A stretch of DNA of 64,000 nt from Maribacter sp. 4G9 (GCF_002742265.1 NZ_MDGL01000020.1:1-64000), one strand, 5' to 3'. Positions 1 to 8,503 are shown, counted from the first letter of the stretch. The notes: generated from the letters alone by a model not told the origin. A program made the numbers and translations.

Positions 1-119
1 GTTATCTGCGTAGGGTGGATCTCGTACTTCCTGCCCAGCTCTTGGATGGTAAAACGTTCCGATAGCGCCTCCAGCACCACCTTGAACTTGAATTTCGATG
101 TGTGTTTCCTGCGTGTCAT
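1..119 (-). CDS. IS3-family transposase OrfA, N-terminal part only
   Basis: The visible 39 residues start MTRRKHTSKFKFKVVLEAL and continue with SERFTIQELGRKYEIHPTQI. This is the helix-turn-helix start of IS3/IS911 OrfA, which binds the element's inverted repeats and, after a -1 frameshift with OrfB, forms the transposase. The reading frame runs off the left edge of the window. The start is the ATG at 117-119, about 65 bp inside the predicted IS terminus. Confidence 0.75.
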   Translation of the reverse strand, partial: MTRRKHTSKFKFKVVLEALSERFTIQELGRKYEIHPTQI

Positions 120-185
120 AATACAGTAAATTTAGATTAAAAATTAAACTTAACTTACTGTCCTATTTTTGGGGGGAATTATACA
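1..185 (-). mobile_element. Left end of an IS3-type insertion sequence (cut by window edge)
   Basis: The window opens inside an insertion sequence read on the minus strand. A transposase OrfA start lies at 119. Upstream of it the minus strand runs to a plausible terminal inverted repeat that begins 5'-TG at position 185, followed by AATTCCCCCCAAAAATAGGA and CAG. A TG/CA terminus with a C-run/A-run pattern is usual for IS3-family elements of Bacteroidota. The other end and OrfB lie outside the window, so neither the target duplication nor the exact family can be confirmed. Confidence 0.7.
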
Positions 186-416
186 ATCGAAACACCACAA
201 AAGTTTTAGGCCTTTTTAAGGGTATTACCCTAATTAATGAGAACTCTCAACTTAGCTCAAGGGGGTTCTTAAGATACCTTAAGATTATTGGCTATTTAAC
301 TGGCTAAGTTTGATTTAATACTACATCAAGTTGGAAAGCAAAGAGGCGATTTAGTATGGCTAATCGACTTTAACACACCCGAGAACAACGATTTTATTGT
401 TGCCAACCAGTTTACG

Positions 417-3248
417 GTGGTGGAAGATGGCGTAAACAAACGCCCTGACGTGATTCTATTTGTCAACGGCATTCCTCTGGTGGTTATTGAACTAAAAAAT
501 GCAGCGGATGAAAACGCGACCATCAAATCCGCTTTCCGCCAAATAGAAACCTATAAAGCGGTTATTCCAAGTCTGTTTACTTATAATGCGTTCACGATTA
601 TTACAGACGGCTTGGAAGCAAGAGCAGGAACGCTTTCATCGGGCATGAGCCGTTTTATGGCTTGGAAATCGGCAGACGGCAAAGAAGAAGCGTCACACTT
701 GGTGAGCCAAATGGAAACACTTATCAATGGCATGCTCAAGAAAGAAACCTTGCTGGATTTGGTTCGCCATTTCATTGTGTTTGAAAAGTCGAAAAAGGAA
801 GATGCTAAAACAGGTGTAACTACCATTTCAACCGTCAAAAAATTAGCGGCTTATCATCAATACTATGCCGTAAACCGTGCGGTGGAATCTGCCATGAGAG
901 CGACAGGTTACACAGTAGAAAGAGAAACGCCAACCAGTATGGTGATGGAATCGCCTGAAAGTTATGGTGTGGCAGGTGTAAAATCACAACCCAAAGGCGA
1001 CCGAAAAGGTGGTGTGGTTTGGCATACGCAGGGAAGTGGCAAATCCCTTTCCATGGTGTTCTTCACGGGTAAAATCGTATTGGCTTTAGACAATCCTACC
1101 GTTGTAGTTATCACCGACCGTAACGATTTGGACGACCAACTCTTTGACACCTTTGCTTCTTCCACTCAGTTGCTAAGGCAGGAACCAAAACAGATTGAAA
1201 ACCGAAACGATTTAAAGGAAAAACTGAAAGTGGCTTCTGGTGGTGTGATATTCACCACCATTCAAAAATTCTCACCCGAAGAAGGAAATGTGTATGAAAC
1301 ACTTTCAGCACGTGAAAACATAGTAGTGATTGCCGATGAAGCCCACCGAACGCAATACGGTTTCAAAGCCAAAACCGTAGATGACAAAGACGAGCATGGC
1401 AATGTGATTGGAAAGAAAACGGTGTACGGTTTTGCCAAGTACATGCGTGATGCTTTGCCCAATGCTACCTATATCGGTTTTACAGGAACACCCATTGAAA
1501 ACACCGATGTAAACACCCCTGCCGTTTTTGGAAACTACATTGACGTCTATGACATTGCCCAGGCGGTAGAAGATGGGGCAACCGTTCGTATTTATTACGA
1601 AAGTCGTTTGGCAAAAGTGAATCTTAACGAAGAAGGTAAAAAACTTGTTGAGGAACTGGATGATGAGTTGGATGGAGAAGAACTAACCGAAACCCAGAAA
1701 GCCAAAGCCAAATGGACACAGTTGGAAGCCTTAATCGGTAGTGAAAACAGAATTAAGAATGTAGCCAACGACATCATTCAGCATTTTGGTCAACGACAAG
1801 AAGTATTTGAAGGCAAAGGAATGATTGTCGCCATGTCAAGAAGGATTGCCGCTAACTTGTATGCCGAAATAATCAAACTCAAACCCGAATGGCATTCAGA
1901 TGATTTGGACAAAGGTGACATTAAAGTCGTAATGACTTCATCATCTTCGGATGGACCGAAAATCGCCAAACATCATACGACCAAGCAACAGCGAAGAACG
2001 CTTGCCGACCGAATGAAAGACCCAGACGATGAATTGAAACTGGTGATAGTTCGGGATATGTGGCTGACTGGCTTTGATGCACCGAGTATGCATACGCTTT
2101 ACATCGACAAACCGATGAAAGGCCACAACCTGATGCAAGCCATTGCAAGAGTAAACCGAGTTTACAAAGACAAGCCTGGCGGTTTGGTAGTGGATTACTT
2201 GGGTATTGCTTCTGATTTGAAAAAAGCACTTTCGTTCTATTCAGATGCCGGCGGAAAAGGCGACCCAACCATTGCCCAAGACCAAGCAGTTGAATTGATG
2301 TTGGAAAAACTGGAAGTGGTTTCACAGATGTACAGCGGCTTCCCGTATGAAGACTATTTCCAAGCCGAAACGGGTCAAAAACTTTCTATGATTCTGGCAG
2401 CTGAAGAACACATTCTCGGACTGGAGGACGGAAAGAAACGATACATCAATGAAGTAACCGCATTGTCCAAAGCCTTCGCGATTGCCGTTCCGCATGAGCA
2501 AGCAATGGACGTAAAAGATGAAGTTTCGTTTTTCCAAGCGGTAAAAGCACGCTTAGCCAAGTTTGACGGAACAGGATCAGGCAGAACCGATGAAGAAATT
2601 GAGACAACCATTCGTCAAGTCATTGACCAAGCCTTGGTTTCTGAACAAGTAATTGATGTCTTTGATGCCGCAGGTATTAAGAAACCTGACATTTCCATTC
2701 TTTCCGAAGACTTCCTGATGGAACTCAAAGGAATGGAACATAAAAATGTGGCGCTGGAAGTTTTGAAGAAACTGCTGAACGATGAAATAAAAGCACGTTC
2801 CAAAAAGAACTTGGTCAAGAGTAAGTCGCTCAAGGAAATGTTGGAGAATTCTATCAAGAAATACCACAACAAGATTTTGACGGCAGCCGAAGTGATGGAC
2901 GAACTCATCAAGTTGAGTAAAGAAATCGTGAACATGGACAGTGAAGCCAAAAAACTTGGCCTGACTGACTTTGAATATGCTTTCTACACGGCTGTTTCCA
3001 ACAACGATTCCGCCAAACAACTCATGCAGCAGGACAAGCTGAGAGAGCTTGCTGTAATATTGACCGAACGAGTAAAGCAAAATGCATCCATCGACTGGAC
3101 AATTAAGGAAAGTGTAAGAGCGAAATTGAAAGTAATCATCAAACGGACTTTAAGACAATACGGCTATCCACCAGATATGCAAAAACTGGCGACAGAAACG
3201 GTATTGAAACAAGCCGAAATGATTGTGAAAGAATTGACAGCTACCTAG
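417..3248 (+). CDS. hsdR: Type I restriction enzyme R subunit (HsdR), 5'-truncated
   Basis: The protein is the ATP-driven translocase and nuclease subunit of a type I restriction system. The PD-(D/E)xK nuclease site is present near the new N-terminus (D11 in KRPD, then E25-L-K27). It is followed by superfamily 2 motor motifs: Walker A in TQGSGKS, DEAH in VVIADEAHRTQYG, motif III in GFTGTPIENTD and motif VI in IARVNRVYKDKPGG. Homology reads upstream in frame to about 325 (GKQRGDLVWLIDF). The frame is closed by TAA at 297-299, and roughly the first 100-150 residues of the family are absent in every frame. The GTG at 417 is only the first usable start. No hsdM or hsdS lies in the window, so this is probably a remnant. 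Confidence 0.8.
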   Translation: MVEDGVNKRPDVILFVNGIPLVVIELKNAADENATIKSAFRQIETYKAVIPSLFTYNAFTIITDGLEARAGTLSSGMSRFMAWKSADGKEEASHLVSQMETLINGMLKKETLLDLVRHFIVFEKSKKEDAKTGVTTISTVKKLAAYHQYYAVNRAVESAMRATGYTVERETPTSMVMESPESYGVAGVKSQPKGDRKGGVVWHTQGSGKSLSMVFFTGKIVLALDNPTVVVITDRNDLDDQLFDTFASSTQLLRQEPKQIENRNDLKEKLKVASGGVIFTTIQKFSPEEGNVYETLSARENIVVIADEAHRTQYGFKAKTVDDKDEHGNVIGKKTVYGFAKYMRDALPNATYIGFTGTPIENTDVNTPAVFGNYIDVYDIAQAVEDGATVRIYYESRLAKVNLNEEGKKLVEELDDELDGEELTETQKAKAKWTQLEALIGSENRIKNVANDIIQHFGQRQEVFEGKGMIVAMSRRIAANLYAEIIKLKPEWHSDDLDKGDIKVVMTSSSSDGPKIAKHHTTKQQRRTLADRMKDPDDELKLVIVRDMWLTGFDAPSMHTLYIDKPMKGHNLMQAIARVNRVYKDKPGGLVVDYLGIASDLKKALSFYSDAGGKGDPTIAQDQAVELMLEKLEVVSQMYSGFPYEDYFQAETGQKLSMILAAEEHILGLEDGKKRYINEVTALSKAFAIAVPHEQAMDVKDEVSFFQAVKARLAKFDGTGSGRTDEEIETTIRQVIDQALVSEQVIDVFDAAGIKKPDISILSEDFLMELKGMEHKNVALEVLKKLLNDEIKARSKKNLVKSKSLKEMLENSIKKYHNKILTAAEVMDELIKLSKEIVNMDSEAKKLGLTDFEYAFYTAVSNNDSAKQLMQQDKLRELAVILTERVKQNASIDWTIKESVRAKLKVIIKRTLRQYGYPPDMQKLATETVLKQAEMIVKELTAT

Positions 3249-3317
3249 AAAATACCAATGCTCAATTGCCATAACCTGAAGGCTTGCGAAACCAAGCCCT
3301 TCGAAGAAGCCGCATCC

Positions 3318-3603
3318 CCCACTACCTAGCAATTCAATTCGATTGGTTTAATTACACAACTCGAACTAAAAAAAGCGATACGCTTCAATGTTTAAAACTC
3401 CGCTCAACCAATTTTAAAAACAGGAAATATCGCATATCGCGATATGCGGTATTTTTTTATAACACATTATTTATGAGTAAGATACCTGTTAATATTCCAC
3501 AACCTCACTACCCCATGAATCAGTCAAATCTGTTCAACTACACACATCGCAGTAAACAAAAAAGTGATACGGTTAAAAGTTTAAAACCTCGCTCAGCCTG
3601 ACA
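3318..3603. repeat. Imperfect ~95 bp direct duplication flanking a palindrome
   Basis: Two segments, about 3318-3412 and 3504-3603, align along their length at roughly two-thirds identity by eye. Shared blocks include CACTACC near the start, ACTACACA/ATTACACA in the middle, AAAAAAG(C/T)GATACG, and GTTTAAAAC followed by C(C/T)(T/C)CGCTCA at the end. They lie in the same orientation on either side of the terminator hairpin at 3424-3458. Translated in one frame they share a motif like FNYT-R-K-SDT-LK-RS, which suggests either decayed coding sequence or a duplicated structured element. Confidence 0.5.
3424..3458 (+). terminator. Palindromic intrinsic terminator downstream of hsdR
   Basis: A perfect 18 bp palindrome (3431-3448, CGCATATCGCGATATGCG) extends to a 15 bp stem by AAATAT/GTATTT pairing and ends in a run of seven T (3452-3458). 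It lies about 180 bp after the hsdR stop, so it could also be an isolated hairpin element. Confidence 0.55.
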
Positions 3604-3711
3604 TCAAAAAAGAAGTTTGGATTTACAATGTAATGTCTCTTAATGTAAAAAAGACCCAAATCCATCCTTACCGAAATAAACCATAACTCCTTCATAGACC
3701 TAAATTTTCGT

Positions 3712-3719
3712 TATTTTTG
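3712..3719 (+). promoter_or_regulatory. Candidate -7 box (TATTTTTG) for the serine hydrolase lipoprotein
   Basis: TATTTTTG matches the TAnnTTTG -7 element of Bacteroidota primary sigma promoters. No good TTG lies 19-21 bp upstream; TTC at 3691 is the closest. The implied leader to the ATG at 3795 is about 70 nt. Confidence 0.35.
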
Positions 3720-3794
3720 GGCTTCCCCCACTTTTATACCCATCCAGTTTGTATCATCTGGAGTAGCGAAGACCTAATCAACTAAAAAGAGCAT

Positions 3795-4868
3795 ATGAAA
3801 AACCTTGTCTTAGTAGGGTGTTTAATGTTACTACTAGGCTGTAGTAAAACTTCAGAAACCAAGGACACCCCAACCACCCAAACAGAAACCCCCGGTACCC
3901 CAACGGATACCGTAACCGAGGAACCTGAGGAAGAACCCGTAACAGAAGAAGAAACGGAAGAGGAAGAACCCATCAGTTTTGCAGATTTTGAAGCCAATAT
4001 CACCGCCTTTATGGCAACCTATGATGTTCCCGGGCTCCAGGTCGCCATCACCATGGACGAACAATTGGTGTACGTTAAGTCCTTCGGGCTTGCAGACATA
4101 GAAAATCAAATCCTGGTTGCGGACAATTCCCTGTTTAGGGTTGCGAGTATCTCAAAACCTATCACCTTTATCAGCATGCTCAAACTCAGTGAGGAGGATC
4201 AAGTATCCCTGGGCGCGAAGGTATTTGGGGAATCGGCCCTATTGGGTACGGAATACGGGACACTCCCCTACTCCCAAGGCGTACTGGTAATTTCCGTAAA
4301 CGACCTTATTGAGCACAGGTCCGGTTGGACCAACGACCCGTACGACATCATGTTCGACGACCCCAGCCTATCCTACCAGGAGCTTTTTTCTGAAATGATC
4401 GATAACCGCAGGATTGACGAGACACCAAACTACTACTACCTAAATTTTGGATATGCCGTTTTGGGCAGGGTTATTGAAAAGGTAAGCAATGTATCCTATG
4501 AAGCCTATGTTCAGGAAAACATTCTAAAGCCCATGGGCATAACCGAAATGAAAATTGGCGGGAACACATTGGCCGAACGACTTGAAAACGAGGTAGTGTA
4601 CTATCCAAGTACGGAAGGTGCCTTTAGCCCCTACGACATGAACGTAACCCGAATGGATGCCCATGGTGGCTGGATCGCTTCCGCAACGGATTTGGCAAGA
4701 TTTATGGTACATATTGACCGTAGACCTAATGTTCCGGATATACTACCTACAAACAGACTCAATAGGCCGTATTTTAACTTCTTCAATTGGGTGCATACGG
4801 GATCTCTTCCTGGAACCTCCTCCATCATGAGCAGACATAACGACACCTTCAACTACACCGGGTTATGA
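3795..4868 (+). CDS. Serine hydrolase (beta-lactamase-like) lipoprotein, C-terminus frameshifted
   Basis: This is a surface or periplasmic lipoprotein. The signal peptide ends in a lipobox (LLLGC, Cys16), then an acidic Thr/Pro/Glu linker runs to about residue 62. The class C beta-lactamase/DD-peptidase fold follows, with S118-I-S-K121, Y215-L-N217 and H334-T-G336 (HTG in place of KTG). Such proteins are usually esterases or D-aminopeptidases rather than true beta-lactamases. The frame stops at 4866-4868 just after FNYTG, and the expected C-terminal helix continues in another frame (4865-4981, MNKRSMNYEAILNAIQSVIN onward). A one-base loss in the G-run at 4860-4862 would explain this. The catalytic motifs are intact, but the final ~40 residues that pack against the fold are detached. 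Confidence 0.85.
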   Translation: MKNLVLVGCLMLLLGCSKTSETKDTPTTQTETPGTPTDTVTEEPEEEPVTEEETEEEEPISFADFEANITAFMATYDVPGLQVAITMDEQLVYVKSFGLADIENQILVADNSLFRVASISKPITFISMLKLSEEDQVSLGAKVFGESALLGTEYGTLPYSQGVLVISVNDLIEHRSGWTNDPYDIMFDDPSLSYQELFSEMIDNRRIDETPNYYYLNFGYAVLGRVIEKVSNVSYEAYVQENILKPMGITEMKIGGNTLAERLENEVVYYPSTEGAFSPYDMNVTRMDAHGGWIASATDLARFMVHIDRRPNVPDILPTNRLNRPYFNFFNWVHTGSLPGTSSIMSRHNDTFNYTGL

Positions 4869-4981
4869 ATAAACGTAGCATGAATTATGAGGCGATCTTA
4901 AATGCCATTCAATCCGTCATTAACAACGAGATTGATACCAGAACTGAATGGCCAGCTGTGGACCTTTTTGCTAGTGAATAA
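4865..4981 (+). pseudogene. Out-of-frame C-terminal piece of the serine hydrolase
   Basis: Thirty-eight codons (starting MNKRSMNYEAILNAIQ, ending PAVDLFASE) continue the serine hydrolase after the frameshift near 4860. In many such hydrolases the last segment after the HTG motif reads Y-x-x-V-x-x-N-x-R and ends with a helix and a W-P-x-x-D-L-F tail, which is what is seen here in the shifted frame. It has no start context of its own and is unlikely to be translated as a separate protein. Confidence 0.6.
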
Positions 4982-5078
4982 AAAATTACAATAAAACCTT
5001 TGGGAAAATTGAACGGATTCAATAAAAATCAACAGTAGCGCAGGTAAAGGTATTTTACGATTAAAAACTTTAAAGGAT

Positions 5079-5333
5079 TTACTTTAATTCTGCCTGCTCC
5101 TCCAATTTAGAAATTTCCGTTACGGTAGATTTTAACAAGGTTTTCAATTGCTGCTTTTTAATTTTACAATCAACACCGTGCAAATCGAATTTACATCTAT
5201 GTAGCATTCTACGGCAATACTCCAATCGTGTAGCAATGGGCAATTTTGATATGGCCTTGCCATATATATCGTCCAGTTCGGCCAAAGGTCTGGCATTGGA
5301 GTTCAAAAACCTAAAAGGATTGAATAATCGCAT
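5079..5333 (-). CDS. Small basic hypothetical protein (84 aa)
   Basis: Family not recognised. The product is highly basic and mostly helical by composition, starting MRLFNPFRFLNSNARPLAEL, with two cysteines in YCRRMLHRC and a third in GVDC, and a C-terminal amphipathic stretch rich in Lys, Leu and Glu. It has no signal peptide or membrane segment. It sits alone between the frameshifted hydrolase and cbpA, opposite to both. Its flanks (4982-5078 and 5334-5602) show no clear promoter or terminator. It could be a real small gene or a chance frame. Confidence 0.4.
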   Translation of the reverse strand: MRLFNPFRFLNSNARPLAELDDIYGKAISKLPIATRLEYCRRMLHRCKFDLHGVDCKIKKQQLKTLLKSTVTEISKLEEQAELK

Positions 5334-5602
5334 GGAAACACTACATTAATAACCTTTCAGTGCTTCAATAAGCTTGCCAAGCTATGTCTTAGAAGTGACT
5401 AAATTTTCATTGATGTTCAAAATTTGCTCGCTAAACCTCCCTTTTTTTACGTGCCCACGCTTCCCTAGGATGTTCCTGAACATTCGATTGCATGACACGT
5501 AAAATAACACGCTTAGCCCTTCTCACAAAAAACGGTTATAGGCACTCGCGATTCGTACAATTTGAGTAACTTGAACAGAGGAAAAGACCAGGTACCTAGC
5601 AT

Positions 5603-6505
5603 ATGAATTTTATAGATTATTACGAGGTTTTAGGATTGGACAAATCTGCGACCGAGAAGGAAATAAAGTCGGCCTACAGGAAACTGGCCCGAAAACATCA
5701 TCCGGACCTAAACCCCAACAATACGGAAGCCGAAGAAAAGTTCAAGAAGATCAACGAGGCCCATGAAGTTTTAAGCGATCCCGAGAAAAGAAAAAAATAC
5801 GACCAATACGGAAAGGATTGGCAACATGCGGAGGAGTTTGAGAAAGCCAAATCCCAAAGGCAGGGAAGACCTTCCGGTGGCGGTTACAATGAATATACCT
5901 ACACTAGCGGCCAGGACAGTGATTTTTCAGACTTCTTTGAATCGATGTTTGGTGGTGGTGGCGGATTTGGAAGACAGCAAGGCAGGGCAAAGTACAGGGG
6001 ACAGGATTATAACGCAGAGCTCCGTCTGAATCTTTCAGAGGTCATAGAAACCCATAAGCGTACGTTAACAGTAAACGGCAGGAACATTCGCATTACGATT
6101 CCCGCAGGAATTGAAGACGGACAAACGATTAAAATAAAGGGCTATGGAGGTGACGGAATAAGTGGCGGCCCCAAAGGAGACCTTTACATTACATTCGCCA
6201 TTTTAAACGACACGTCCTTCAAAAGAGAGGGTGACAACCTGTATAAAACCATTGAAATACCCCTGTCAAAAGCCGTATTAGGCGGAGAAATAGTGGTTGA
6301 AACCTTAACGGGAAAGGTAAAATTAAACGTAAAGCGGGGCACCCAAAATGGTGCTACCGTCAAACTCAAAGGAAAAGGGTTTCCAAAATATAAAAAAGAT
6401 GGATTTGGCGACTTATTCATTTCCTTTAGCCCTAAGATACCGGAAAACCTGACTACGGAACAGGAAAACCTTTTTAGGGAACTTGAAAAATCGGGCCTTA
6501 AATAA
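5603..6505 (+). CDS. cbpA: CbpA-type DnaJ co-chaperone
   Basis: This is a J-domain co-chaperone that stimulates DnaK. The N-terminal J domain (about 1-70) has the essential HPD at residues 33-35. A Gly-rich linker with GGGGGFG follows near residue 118, and then the two beta-sandwich substrate-binding domains (about 135-300). The Cys4 zinc fingers of true DnaJ are absent and the length (300 aa) is typical of CbpA. The stop is followed 8 bp later by the CbpM-type modulator, so the two are an operon. In Proteobacteria CbpM binds the CbpA J domain and inhibits it. Confidence 0.92.
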   Translation: MNFIDYYEVLGLDKSATEKEIKSAYRKLARKHHPDLNPNNTEAEEKFKKINEAHEVLSDPEKRKKYDQYGKDWQHAEEFEKAKSQRQGRPSGGGYNEYTYTSGQDSDFSDFFESMFGGGGGFGRQQGRAKYRGQDYNAELRLNLSEVIETHKRTLTVNGRNIRITIPAGIEDGQTIKIKGYGGDGISGGPKGDLYITFAILNDTSFKREGDNLYKTIEIPLSKAVLGGEIVVETLTGKVKLNVKRGTQNGATVKLKGKGFPKYKKDGFGDLFISFSPKIPENLTTEQENLFRELEKSGLK

Positions 6506-6513
6506 ATACCATC

Positions 6514-6747
6514 ATGAAAGCAACATTCATACATATCGAAGAATTCTGCACCCACCATAACATAGAGGTTTCGTTGGTTCATCAGCTTGTGGAGCTCGAA
6601 ATACTTAGCATTGAAAAAACGGAAAATAAGGAAGTCATCGAGTTAAACGAACTGCCAAAACTGGAAAAAATGGTACGTCTCCACCAGGAATTGGAAATAA
6701 ACCCGCAAGGACTACAAGCCATAGACCATTTGCTGGGTCAAGTTTAA
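6514..6747 (+). CDS. cbpM: CbpM-like chaperone modulator, cut short by an in-frame stop
   Basis: The 77-residue product has the MerR-like start of CbpM (FIHIEEFCTHHNIEVSLVHQ) and the EINPQGLQAIDHLL segment that leads into the family's C-terminal coiled coil. It is then stopped by TAA at 6745-6747. The same frame continues for 18 sense codons, reading DLQEEVLKLRRRLNRFEK, to TAG at 6802-6804. That is exactly the heptad-patterned tail expected of CbpM, so the stop looks like a nonsense change of a CAA/GAA/AAA-type codon. The body that contacts CbpA is retained. Co-transcribed with cbpA (8 bp gap). Confidence 0.85.
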   Translation: MKATFIHIEEFCTHHNIEVSLVHQLVELEILSIEKTENKEVIELNELPKLEKMVRLHQELEINPQGLQAIDHLLGQV

Positions 6748-6804
6748 GATCTTCAGGAGGAAGTGCTAAAACTTCGCAGAAGACTGAACAGGTTCGAAAA
6801 GTAG
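6748..6804 (+). pseudogene. Untranslated C-terminal coiled-coil remnant of CbpM
   Basis: After the TAA at 6745-6747 the frame stays open as DLQEEVLKLRRRLNRFEK and closes with TAG at 6802-6804. Leu residues at a/d spacing and the basic run RRRL match the normal CbpM tail. It would be translated only by stop readthrough. Confidence 0.6.
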
Positions 6805-7054
6805 CACTCATATCCAAGTTTACGCGTTGGACTTCCCTTTTATTTCATACCTAAAAAATCTTTAGCTCATATGGGATTTTTATACGAATCCGAGTGAATT
6901 GGTCATTTAGGGTCCAGCATGGCCTATCCAATATCCATGTCCGTTTAAAACCTTGCGAGGTTAACGATATCGGGACTTAAGAAATATTTAATAGCGTGAA
7001 TAACAAAAAATATTTTTAATTTTAACATTTTACGGTGACCTATTAAAAACCTCT

Positions 7055-8503
7055 ATGCTCCACATAAATTTTGAACATCCTTTTGATCAATTGCGGAAAT
7101 TGGCACTCAACCTTGGTGCGGATTTTAAGGAATATCAGGATTCAGCTGTTTTAACCTTGGACAATGCTTTGGGCAAGGGCCATGTCACTACCTATAGTGT
7201 CTTTGAAGGACTGAACGTAAGAATTTACGACATAACCTTTAATGACGACCTTAAAATATCCAAAATGGAGCAAGACCCCTCCATCATCTACTTTCTATAT
7301 TGTGTAAAAGGACATTTTTTTCACAGATTTGAAGGCCAGGAAAACCCCAATAAAATCCACCCAAGACAAAATGTGATATTTTCCAGTGCCGCAGAGACTC
7401 CCAATATTGTCACCTTCCCGGCCAAGGTCCACTTAAAGCTCAGTGCCATATTTGTTAGGGAAAAAGTTGGTGTCGCAAATTCCAGAAGAAAAACGATTTT
7501 GGAATCGGCTTTGGAGGAGATTACAAGTTTTATACGAAAGGACAAGCCCTTTAGCTATTATGGGGAAATTAGTCCGCTAACTTCAAAATACGCCAACATT
7601 CTTATTGAAAACAATCGAATGGATGCCGTAGGCAAATTGTTGGTAGAAGGCGCCGTACTAAATACCTTGGCATCACAGGTGGAGCATCATGACGCGGACA
7701 AGGATGACGTGCAAACTGGGTTCCCGCTCTCCAATACCGAAATCCTCAAGATATCTGAAGTGGCCGAACATATTGCGGAACACATTGACCGATCCTTGAA
7801 TATTGACCATCTTTCAAAGTTGTTCAGTTTGTCGCCAAAAAAACTTCAGGCCGGTTTTGGGCATCTATTTGGGGAAAGCCTGGGCAATTTTATTACACAT
7901 TTGCGACTGGAAAAGGGAAAGGAGCTGTTACAGCATACGGACCTGACAATTTCCGAGGTATGCTATAAAATTGGTTTTTCTAGCAGAAGTTATTTCTCAA
8001 AATCATTTTCCGAAAGGTTTGGACAATTACCAAGTAAATTCAAAAGCAGCCTATCCACGGAGGATTTCATCTATGAACTTACGTACAAATCCGCCATGGC
8101 CCATGACCTTCAAATTTCGGATATTGAAGAGATCATTGAAGAGGCTACCAAAACCAATTTGGAACATAACATCACCGGGTGCCTGGTTTGCCAGAACAAT
8201 ATTTTTTTTCAGCTCTTGGAAGGCCCTAAATCCAATGTCCTTCGTGTCTATGATAAGATCAAAAATGATCCAAGGCACTACGATTTGGAAATTCTTACGA
8301 GAAAATTCAATGCCCACCGCTTTTTTCCAAATTGGAGCATGGCGCTACTTTCGGATAAGGATGCGTTGGACCATACATTCAAAAACAGGACCATCAATTT
8401 AAATTTGGATACTTCCGGTATTCTTGGCAATGAAAATGTAAGCATTAGCAGCACCGTTTTTTGGAGACGGGTCCTGAATATGATAAAAGTTTCCAAGTCC
8501 TAG
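7055..8503 (+). CDS. AraC-family regulator with C-terminal BLUF blue-light sensor
   Basis: The 482-residue protein joins three parts. Residues 1-230 are a sensor region with beta-rich stretches and no family I can name. Residues 233-333 are an AraC/XylS DNA-binding domain with two helix-turn-helix units, the second ending in the classic GFSSRSYFSKSFSERFG. Residues 338-430 are a BLUF flavin photoreceptor domain. By alignment to AppA the photocycle residues are present: Tyr344 (AppA Y21, in ELTYKSA), Asn368 (N45), Gln386 in FFQLLEG (Q63), Trp427 and Met429 in NWSMA (W104, M106). It is therefore likely a light-responsive transcription factor binding FAD. It is preceded by cbpA-cbpM (gap about 250 bp) and followed after 153 bp by uvrA on the same strand. 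Targets are not known. Confidence 0.88.
   Translation: MLHINFEHPFDQLRKLALNLGADFKEYQDSAVLTLDNALGKGHVTTYSVFEGLNVRIYDITFNDDLKISKMEQDPSIIYFLYCVKGHFFHRFEGQENPNKIHPRQNVIFSSAAETPNIVTFPAKVHLKLSAIFVREKVGVANSRRKTILESALEEITSFIRKDKPFSYYGEISPLTSKYANILIENNRMDAVGKLLVEGAVLNTLASQVEHHDADKDDVQTGFPLSNTEILKISEVAEHIAEHIDRSLNIDHLSKLFSLSPKKLQAGFGHLFGESLGNFITHLRLEKGKELLQHTDLTISEVCYKIGFSSRSYFSKSFSERFGQLPSKFKSSLSTEDFIYELTYKSAMAHDLQISDIEEIIEEATKTNLEHNITGCLVCQNNIFFQLLEGPKSNVLRVYDKIKNDPRHYDLEILTRKFNAHRFFPNWSMALLSDKDALDHTFKNRTINLNLDTSGILGNENVSISSTVFWRRVLNMIKVSKS

Larger units (their letters stand above)
3249..3794. other. Gene-free stretch with terminator and an imperfect duplication
   Basis: No convincing gene is seen. 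A 105-codon open frame (3284-3601) exists but has no family resemblance and simply spans two copies of an imperfect repeat. The stretch holds a palindromic terminator (3424-3458), the duplicated segments (about 3318-3412 and 3504-3603), an interrupted inverted pair TGGATTT/AAATCCA around 3617-3663, and a candidate promoter -7 box at 3712-3719. Confidence 0.6.

Noticed and set aside
1921-2325. Antisense open frames inside hsdR
   Set aside because: Frames on the opposite strand of a long coding gene with the same codon phase; no independent features.
3284-3601. Open frame of 105 codons in the gap after hsdR
   Set aside because: It only spans the two copies of the imperfect repeat and the terminator palindrome, has no family features and no start context.
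3795-4868. True beta-lactamase (resistance) gene
   Set aside because: The third motif is HTG rather than KTG and the linker-bearing lipoprotein form is typical of esterase/peptidase relatives; no regulator is nearby.
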